From Chrysochromulina parva (lineage: Eukaryota > Haptophyta > Prymnesiales > Chrysochromulinaceae), in NCBI GenBank assembly GCA_002887195.1, contig PJAB01000846.1:1-19854 (forward strand): a stretch of DNA of 19,854 bases, written 5' to 3'. Shown piece after piece: positions 15,301 through 19,854 of the stretch. Position 1 is the first letter of the stretch, and the number at the start of each line of letters is the position of its first letter. A model generated the notes under the pieces. It searched no databases and had not been told where the DNA came from. It was given only the letters and a program-made list of their open reading frames with translations. The position numbers and the translations under genes are program-made.

Positions 15301-17027
15301 CGGGCGCGCCTTGGGAGGGCGAAGCGCCCACGACGACGCCTAAGGCCGGCAGCGGGAGCGCAAGCATGCACCGAAGAAGTCACCGTCGCAGCTCGCCGGC
15401 CGAGCAGCGCGCGCACACCGCCGTACGCGTCGCGGTGAGCTATGCCTCGCCGCCACCACTCGAGCCCGAGCCGTTGCCGGTGGGTGGGCGGTTTGGAGTT
15501 CAATTGCCCTCGCCATCAGCCCAATTGCCCGCGCCATCAGCCCAATTGCCCGCGCCATCAGCTGGTGGGGTTGGCAAAGGTGGGGCAGCGCCGACGCTGG
15601 CCGTGCCGCCGCTGCGTCTCGCCGCCCTCGCCGCCCTCGCCGCGAGCGCCAGGGCGGCCTTGAGCTCGGGTGCCCGAAACGGCGCTCGTAACGAGCTTGG
15701 CAGTGGAAGCCGCGCTCAACACGGCGCGAGCAGCGCTCAGCACGGCGCGAGCGCGCGAGTGCTCTTGCCGCTGGAAGCGGTGGAGGCGGTGGCCGGTACG
15801 TTTCGCGAGACGATGACGCCGCGGGGCGAGACGCTCATCACTCGCAAGGGCGTCGAGACCAAGGCTACCTTCTTCGAGCAGTTCAGTAGCCGGCTGAGCG
15901 ACGGCGTCACGGCCACTTTTGGACGCTTCAGCAGCCGAAGAGAGCCCGAGGGCAGCCGAGGGGAGCTGAGGGGAGCTGATTGCATGCAGTCTGATTGCAT
16001 GCAGAGGGGAGCCGAGGGGAGCCGAGGGGAGCTGAGGGGAGCTGATTGCATGCAGTCTGATTGCATGCCGAGGGGAGCCGAGGGGAGCCGAGGCGAGGCG
16101 GAAGTGAGCCAACAAGCTTCGTTGAGCAGTTCGTTCGCCAGTAGCAGAAGTGAACCCGAGCCCGAGTGGCTCACGAGTGCTGCGGAGCATCTGCGTCAAG
16201 GCCACCCGGTACAGTCCGATCGAGTGCCTGAAGCGCTCGGATCGCGGGACGCGGAGCCATTGCGTGATGGCGGCGCCTCCGTCGACGAGTCTCTCCTCTC
16301 GCGCTCGAGCCTCGAGATATGCCCCGAGATTCGCCCCGAGATATGCCCCGAGATGGCATACCGCGGAGGAGCAACATCGAGCAGCTACTGCCGTGGCGCC
16401 GAAGCCGAGAGCGCCGAGTTGGGCGCCGAAGCCGAGAGCGCCGCTTCGGTCGCTTCGGTGGCTTCAGCATACAATGACGAAGCCACGACCCCCAATGCGA
16501 CGACCATCCTTTCCCCACAGCCTCCGCCATCCGTGCATCCAGCCGCAGGCTCCGCTTTCCCCACAGGCTCCGCTGCCGCCTCCGGCCCTCTTGCCTTGAT
16601 TCCTCTCGCCGCTGCGAACGTTGTGGCCAATGCCAATGCCAATGCGACCGCGCGCCACCATGGGTCTCTCGCCGCCACCAAGGGCGCGGGCCTTCCAACC
16701 ATCTCGCCGTGTGGCGTGGCGCGGCATGGCATCGCCGCCCGCCGCCTACCCCCTGCCCGCACCGCCGTCCCCTCGATGCGCATCGGCGCTGGCGTGGGGC
16801 TTACCAAAGTGGGTGCGGCCGGTCGCGCGGACGCCATGTTGAGCACTGCCTCGAGCGCTGCGCCTGCCGATACGCCGGAGCGCGAGCGTCGAGCTCACGA
16901 TGCAATCCGCGCCATTGCGGCCGCAACGGCCGCCGCGCATCCGCTTCTGCTGCGCGGCGAGCAGGTGGAGAGATCCTTTGAAGAGTTTGATGGACGAGAC
17001 GCTTCGTACTACGAGCGGTGCGCGTAG
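12375..17027 (+). CDS. Giant Ala/Pro-rich protein with two N-terminal PDZ domains
   Basis: The start is the first in-frame ATG (12375, A-rich/G at -3; 1550 residues). An alternative is the ATG at 12510, directly before the first PDZ. Residues about 18-40 are strongly basic (RKRTPRRVARKRRSKRRSK), possibly nuclear-localising or lipid-binding. PDZ1 spans about 48-130: FCFSDGPLGLVIAKDRDRH, then CGSVLLRIAGQD. PDZ2 spans about 164-243: IKFGEGPLGISLQQLGDA, then LGVIVGINGNSVWG. Both carry GPLG in place of the classical GLGF carboxylate-binding loop, as is frequent in algal PDZ proteins. Residues 250 to the end are disordered, Ala/Pro/Ser/Gln rich, with many in-frame minisatellites and a few charged islands (FKDGWHYEHVRGETF near 950; GTFRETMTPRGETLITRKG near 1140). 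PDZ domains bind C-terminal peptides, so a scaffold role is likely. No enzyme or membrane segment is visible. Confidence 0.8.
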   Translation: MLPESVFVWAAHRKRTPRRVARKRRSKRRSKSFKLPFPAFIALKSMEDEFCFSDGPLGLVIAKDRDRHVVCCVVRNSQAAALGVQCGSVLLRIAGQDKAPSDFDSLDIMDVNRQLEQMRRPLTLRLRRPGENWSPNTTARLASARLEEERKLAVSISKAAESGRVRSIKFGEGPLGISLQQLGDAVLVLSVDAHSQAAELKTPLGVIVGINGNSVWGRSKTEVSMTIAQSSRPMTMQIRSAADETLEEPTVPDPAFARVAANIFAAEKAAEKAAEMRALVEASAIECSNEARAVAEKAMAQAKMLRRESASSGQPVAPRLSADAQASAAQHSAAQHSAAQQSAAQPMTSSTAPSTAAAAAVEAPTSPVTDPSVAKVLTFSSGGTIPRPPLGTASPTEALIFAHRKALAEALAPGAPSTASDSYKSATLPPPLQSSSPSASAPATALSLNTAPPLQSSSPSASAPATALSLNTAPPLQSSSPSASAPATALAAPSPNTAPLPNTAPIASSMHAKTERCVERHVMDVEAQPLEGVKHAVARAEALCAQRLWLVQAEAKAAEAKAKVGSRGGSPAVLNEPTDSARARAHLQKSLQLARCPGQLARCAGQLAPPSLPATASLAPQPPPYAHKAVLPVDMPPLPPPPVAVAAAARLASPAVVHEALNPARAREALMKTFAPRTQDGAKPADGAQYGARSGAQYGAMAARGATAANGAGAQYGARFGAHNGAATTANGVASAAAAAPVARLPRPPSTHAPAALPQLSSEAAAIACAGAEAAAQAAAKARAAGAVAGVLLDAATPTTAPKAASGGAPATTPGTDEAPRTRNEGVVLGGAQAPASAQLPPSAHALHKISQISPVPYLNLPDRTPPAQGAAGDVAGDGAGGEAGGEAGGVAPNMAPNDAAAAHDAAAADARDDAEEAAVTPSQIVPAAVSPTASAAALVPLTALEPFTVTFKDGWHYEHVRGETFTPSDFTPSDAGAPWEGEAPTTTPKAGSGSASMHRRSHRRSSPAEQRAHTAVRVAVSYASPPPLEPEPLPVGGRFGVQLPSPSAQLPAPSAQLPAPSAGGVGKGGAAPTLAVPPLRLAALAALAASARAALSSGARNGARNELGSGSRAQHGASSAQHGASARVLLPLEAVEAVAGTFRETMTPRGETLITRKGVETKATFFEQFSSRLSDGVTATFGRFSSRREPEGSRGELRGADCMQSDCMQRGAEGSRGELRGADCMQSDCMPRGAEGSRGEAEVSQQASLSSSFASSRSEPEPEWLTSAAEHLRQGHPVQSDRVPEALGSRDAEPLRDGGASVDESLLSRSSLEICPEIRPEICPEMAYRGGATSSSYCRGAEAESAELGAEAESAASVASVASAYNDEATTPNATTILSPQPPPSVHPAAGSAFPTGSAAASGPLALIPLAAANVVANANANATARHHGSLAATKGAGLPTISPCGVARHGIAARRLPPARTAVPSMRIGAGVGLTKVGAAGRADAMLSTASSAAPADTPERERRAHDAIRAIAAATAAAHPLLLRGEQVERSFEEFDGRDASYYERCA
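13356..13412 (+). repeat. 15-bp repeat in the PDZ gene (AAQHS unit)
   Basis: Three and two-thirds units of gccgcccaacacagc encode AAQHS/AAQQS pentapeptides. Confidence 0.85.
13662..13860 (+). repeat. 66-bp repeat in the PDZ gene (22-residue unit)
   Basis: Units begin at 13662, 13728 and 13794 and encode PPLQSSSPSASAPATALSLN and two more residues. The first two are essentially identical; the third diverges at its end. Confidence 0.93.
14430..14572 (+). repeat. Degenerate AQYGAR/AANGA repeat in the PDZ gene
   Basis: Copies of gcccagtacggcgc encode GAQYGAR, GAQYGAM and GAHNGA motifs, interleaved with TAANG. Confidence 0.7.
15501..15562 (+). repeat. 21-bp repeat in the PDZ gene (QLPAPSA unit)
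   Basis: Three units of caattgcccgcgccatcagcc encode QLPSPSA and QLPAPSA. Confidence 0.9.
15955..16086 (+). repeat. 66-bp repeat in the PDZ gene (GELRGADCMQSDCM unit)
   Basis: Two units of 66 bp (gattgcatgcagtctgattg begins at 15978 and 16044) encode GSRGELRGADCMQSDCM. These are the only Cys-rich patches in the disordered part. Confidence 0.88.
16314..16355 (+). repeat. 12-bp repeat in the PDZ gene (EICP unit)
   Basis: About three and a half units of gagatatgcccc encode EICP, EIRP, EICP, EM. Confidence 0.8.
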
Positions 17028-17408
17028 GCCAAGGCGGTGCGGGCGGTGGGCGGCTTCGTGTGGGACAGTCGTGAGGCGTCACTGGTGCGAGATCTGGCGA
17101 GATGAGAACCGCGAGGAGGACTCTCAGAATGCAGGTCCACTTCGACAAACGGACTTGTACGAGTCCAGACTCCAGTGGGGATAGTATGGGGATAGAACAC
17201 GAGATTGCTATCGAGCGTGTCGAGGGTACGCGCGGTCGATATCGGCGGCGCCACTTCCGATTTCGCGGTTTGTTTGACTCAGGGACGGCAGACTTGGGTC
17301 TCGGCTCGCATTGATTTGGGTTCCGGACCCATAGTTACCCCATTGGCATCTTTAAGCCAAAGCCCATGTACCTGAATGAAACCATCCCGCTCTACCATTT
17401 TAAATTGA
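17028..17408. other. Intergenic region between convergent genes
   Basis: This 381-bp stretch carries the 3' flanks of the PDZ gene and the myristoylated protein gene. Two small imperfect palindromes are visible (ggacttgtacgagtcc at 17152-17167 and tgggttccggaccca at 17317-17331), and the composition becomes AT-richer toward 17400. No gene is seen. Confidence 0.45.
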
Positions 17409-19157
17409 TTACACTCTTAGACTTTGTGATTCAGCGCAGACCTCAACACTAGTTGCGGTTCTGATAGGGGTTATACGGGCCTCATCTGCGTCGCCTAGCA
17501 TGTTGAAGCACATCTTGAAGAAGTTGTACTTGACCACCTCACGGTCACCCTTACATGTGAATGAGACCTCGCGCTCGCCCGTCTCTTCCATCATCGTTGC
17601 GTACTCACTGACAGTTTCTGGCCACTTGCGCCATGCGTCGATCGCACGAACTTTCGGGTTGCCCCCGTTCTTGATGCGCCCACAGAGGCGCGCGATGGAG
17701 TACTCCGCAACGCACCAGCCTCGGCGCTCGTATGCGTCTGTATTGGTGAAGCCCCACATTTCTGGTCCTCCAGGGAAAGTTTCCGGACTGGAAATATCTG
17801 GGATGACGACCACCTCACACCCTTTGAAAGAGTAAAGCCGCCCCATCTCCCACAGCGCGTTGCGGAAGCAGCGCTCCTGGAAAGGCGCGCGACCGCTCAA
17901 GGTGTACCAGACCTGACCATATTCTCTGTGCGCGCTTCCACCATTCGCCTTGAAGTAGGCGTCGCTGCGCATCTCCAACGACGCCTGGAAAAGGGAGCAG
18001 TAGTCGTAAAAGACATGATCGGTATCCGACGCCCCTAGCTTGTCGAGCTCGGCAATCAGCAGCAGGAACTGCTTTCCACTGGGCGAGGGATGAAACTCCG
18101 ACTCCCAGCAATGGCTCACCACAAACTTGCGGCCCGGTGGCACGACTCCTACTACTGAACTCTCAGGCCTCCGGTCGAGTTCTTGCCGCCTGGGGAAGGG
18201 GCCTCCACGTCCGGCAAGCTCCCGAACGTAACCGACGGTCAGCCAAGCGATGTCAGCATTGATGCAGAAAGCACGGAACCCTTCATCATCGCTCGGAACT
18301 GGCGTCATCATCGCGCAAGCCCTCTGCAGCTCAGATAAGGCTATCATCCTATCCTTCTCCACCTGGAATGTAAGCTCATGTCGGAAGAGCTGCTCTGCCC
18401 CGGAGAGCCGCGTCGGATCGAGGCCTTCCTTGACTTTAGGCTCATAGCTATTGACAATCTGCTGGCAGTACGCACCCAGAATGTTCTCGAACATCAACCA
18501 ACCCTTTCGAAAAGCTGTGAATGCAGGCGATTTCTTGAGCTTCCAGCTTGGCACGTGCGGTAAGATCACTCTTCGCACGGTGCTAAACGTGTGGATACGA
18601 AATATATCCTCGACTGCCTGATCATGCAGCTCCTCTTGTAATGGAGAGGAAAAGGGCCTCTGGTGCATGCTGAGTGGATACCAGAACACGACATCGCGAT
18701 TGTTGGCTTGGCGCTCACCGTCTGAGCCTGAGCTGTCGAGTACTTGAATGAGCTGTCGCAACATATCGCCCCTTGGATCGTGCTCGTCAGAAGAAAGATA
18801 AGGAGCAGACACGACAAAGATCTGAGAGCGCTCCGGTGGCAGGCCATACACTTTGGCCTCCTTTGGGATGTCGCCCCGACGCTGAACGCTACCACCAGAA
18901 TGCGCTAATCGCCTAAGGTATCCAACGCGAACCAAGCAGATGGCGTAATGTCCCTCCTTATTCAGCAAAAGCCACTCCGCAAACGCGTGTTCGTCCCACC
19001 GGGGATCACCACCTTGCAGAGCCAGATGAGATGCCATGTTTGCGGTTAGCCGCTCGCGTGTCAGATGAAGATGTCCTCGCAGTCGTGAGTTCACCTTCTT
19101 GGATTCCTCGAGCTCTGCCTTCAGATCCAGCACATTCTTCGAGTGTGAAGTGCCCAT
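17409..19157 (-). CDS. N-myristoylated protein with tandem HET/TIR-like modules
   Basis: 582 residues from the ATG at 19157, chosen because it has a perfect GCCATGG context and gives MGTSHSK, a textbook N-myristoylation signal (G2, S6, K7). The frame extends 38 codons further, with an Arg/Cys-rich stretch that is probably leader. Residues 8-45 are helical/coiled coil. The rest is an internal duplication. Unit B (about 292-500) is complete: WLTVGYVRELA, FVVSHCWE (345-352), VFYDYCSLFQ (382-391), CEVVVIPDI (447-455), RRGWCVAEYSIA (478-489). Unit A (about 58-230) aligns with it (CLVRVGYLRRLA, IFVVSAPY, VVFWYPLSMHQ, KGWLMFENI) but has lost the SHxWE and Asp residues. The SHxWE / D-Y/F-C-S/M / W..E pattern matches the N-terminal domain of the gene at 1-3081 and HET/TIR-type folds. 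Likely a membrane-tethered signalling protein; activity unknown. Confidence 0.85.
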   Translation of the reverse strand: MGTSHSKNVLDLKAELEESKKVNSRLRGHLHLTRERLTANMASHLALQGGDPRWDEHAFAEWLLLNKEGHYAICLVRVGYLRRLAHSGGSVQRRGDIPKEAKVYGLPPERSQIFVVSAPYLSSDEHDPRGDMLRQLIQVLDSSGSDGERQANNRDVVFWYPLSMHQRPFSSPLQEELHDQAVEDIFRIHTFSTVRRVILPHVPSWKLKKSPAFTAFRKGWLMFENILGAYCQQIVNSYEPKVKEGLDPTRLSGAEQLFRHELTFQVEKDRMIALSELQRACAMMTPVPSDDEGFRAFCINADIAWLTVGYVRELAGRGGPFPRRQELDRRPESSVVGVVPPGRKFVVSHCWESEFHPSPSGKQFLLLIAELDKLGASDTDHVFYDYCSLFQASLEMRSDAYFKANGGSAHREYGQVWYTLSGRAPFQERCFRNALWEMGRLYSFKGCEVVVIPDISSPETFPGGPEMWGFTNTDAYERRGWCVAEYSIARLCGRIKNGGNPKVRAIDAWRKWPETVSEYATMMEETGEREVSFTCKGDREVVKYNFFKMCFNMLGDADEARITPIRTATSVEVCAESQSLRV

Positions 19158-19327
19158 GGCGTCAAAGGGCCCTCTCAGCCGGACGCACACCCGCGAGCCC
19201 CGCACTCGGCACGCGCGCGAGCGACGCGACACAAATTTCCAAGCAGCCCTGCCTGCCTGACGACTGCTCACCGCAGGCCTTTACGCGAAGTGGGGCCCAA
19301 ATTGCCTCTCGGATACCCAAAACTTCA
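19158..19327 (-). promoter_or_regulatory. 5' flank of the myristoylated HET/TIR-like gene
   Basis: The 170 bp between the chosen ATG and the long inverted repeat should hold the leader and proximal promoter. The first 114 bp remain open in frame. No TATA or initiator motif can be called. Confidence 0.35.
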
Positions 19328-19704
19328 TGCTGCTGTTCAACACAACGCGCGCACACTCTCCGGACCCCCAAGCACGAGGGCCACTGTCGCTATGGACGGA
19401 GGTGTGGCCGACACAACCCGTGCTAAAACTTCATTGGGTACTGTTTGAATCATATGAAAAAGACGTTTCGAAACTGGCAAGGATGTCAGTACAGTACAAA
19501 CGGGGTTCGAGACATTCTCAACCGCACAGCTACTTCTAACTGCCCTTCAAAGATTCACCGGACCATTTTCTCCGCCGATTAACGGCCTGTGTTAATACGG
19601 GTGTGTTAGCATGGGCTGTGTCGGCCACACCTCCGTCCATAGTGACCGTGGCCCTTGTGCTTAGGGGTCCGGAGTGTGTGCGCGCGTTGTGTTGAACAGC
19701 AGCA
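19328..19704. mobile_element. Long imperfect inverted repeat, foldback/MITE-like
   Basis: The arm at 19328-19428 and the arm at about 19605-19704 are reverse complements over about 100 bp with roughly eight mismatches. Matching blocks include cggccacacctccgtccata and cgcgcgttgtgttgaacagc on the right, read as their complements on the left. The spacer of about 175 bp is AT-richer than the flanks and has no ORF of note. No transposase is present and I could not identify target-site duplications, so a non-autonomous foldback element is the best reading. A small local inverted duplication is the alternative. Confidence 0.6.
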
Positions 19705-19738
19705 GCAGCGCGTTGTGTTGAACAGCAGCAGCAGCAGG
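19682..19738. repeat. 26-bp tandem duplication with CAG microsatellite
   Basis: The block cgttgtgttgaacagcagca starts at 19685 and again at 19711 (period 26), each followed by a CAG run. It overlaps the outer end of the right inverted-repeat arm; the left arm has only one copy. Confidence 0.85.
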
Positions 19739-19767
19739 TTACGCTGCTACTACGGGGGGAGACGCCA

Positions 19768-19820
19768 CCGCGGCGCGCGCGCGTGCGCGCCGCCGCGGCG
19801 GCTGCCGCTGCGAGCAGCGG
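19768..19820. repeat. GC-rich palindromic cluster
   Basis: A CG-alternating quasi-palindrome runs 19768-19798 (ccgcggcg...cgccgcgg) and a clean hairpin, ccgctg-cgag-cagcgg, follows at 19805-19820. It could be part of the end of the neighbouring repeat element or simply high-GC sequence. Confidence 0.55.
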
Positions 19821-19854
19821 TCCGATCGGTACTATCGGTTTACTCTAGAGGGGG

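Noticed and set aside
19450..19520. tRNA-like T-loop (ggttcgagac)
   Set aside because: No matching acceptor stem, D-arm or anticodon arm could be found around it.

Overview
The window looks like nuclear DNA of a eukaryotic microalga. I favour a haptophyte (Emiliania/Chrysochromulina type), but that is an inference from family content and style, not a taxonomic match. The reasons are: GC-rich DNA with strong G/C preference at third codon positions; long uninterrupted ORFs with Kozak-like ATGs instead of Shine-Dalgarno sites; proteins full of in-frame minisatellites; and a set of families typical of such algae (HET/TIR-like 'SHRWE' proteins, HEAT arrays of 34-residue units, PDZ domains with a GPLG motif, a CRAL-TRIO protein, a secreted endoglycoceramidase-like GH5, a sulfotransferase-like protein). 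No spliceosomal intron is needed to read any gene end to end, except perhaps at the 3' end of the first one.

Layout. 1-3081 (+): 3' part of a gene with an N-terminal HET/TIR-like domain followed by a very regular array of about 20 HEAT repeats (102-bp units). 3082-3852: a gene-poor stretch that begins with what looks like a frame-shifted continuation of that gene, including one more degenerate HEAT helix and a zinc-finger-like CxxC. 3853-6390 (-): Sec14/CRAL-TRIO lipid-transfer-like protein with an N-terminal half built of several unrelated tandem repeats and a perfect 33-bp inverted repeat. 6903-8795 (-): secreted/polytopic membrane protein with an EF-hand-like loop and about five membrane segments. 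8927-10516 (-): GH5 endoglycoceramidase-like enzyme with signal peptide. A 191-bp divergent promoter region separates it from 10708-12057 (+), a secretory-pathway sulfotransferase-like protein. 12375-17027 (+): giant Ala/Pro/Ser-rich protein with two N-terminal PDZ domains. 17409-19157 (-): a predicted N-myristoylated protein with two copies of the same HET/TIR-like module, the first degenerate. 19328-19704: a long imperfect inverted repeat (foldback or MITE-like), followed by CAG-rich and GC-palindromic sequence to the window end.

How the genes may work together. Two genes at opposite ends share the SHRWE/SHCWE module, including a conserved leader before it. HET and TIR domains are established death or defence signalling modules in fungi, plants and bacteria, so an innate-immunity-like role for these proteins is a reasonable hypothesis but is not shown by sequence alone. 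The repeat array of the first gene has near-invariant scaffold codons and variability concentrated in one loop, the pattern seen in fungal NLR repeat domains with high internal conservation. The middle genes have a membrane and glycolipid flavour (lipid transfer, glycosphingolipid hydrolysis, sulfation), but nothing proves that they form one pathway.
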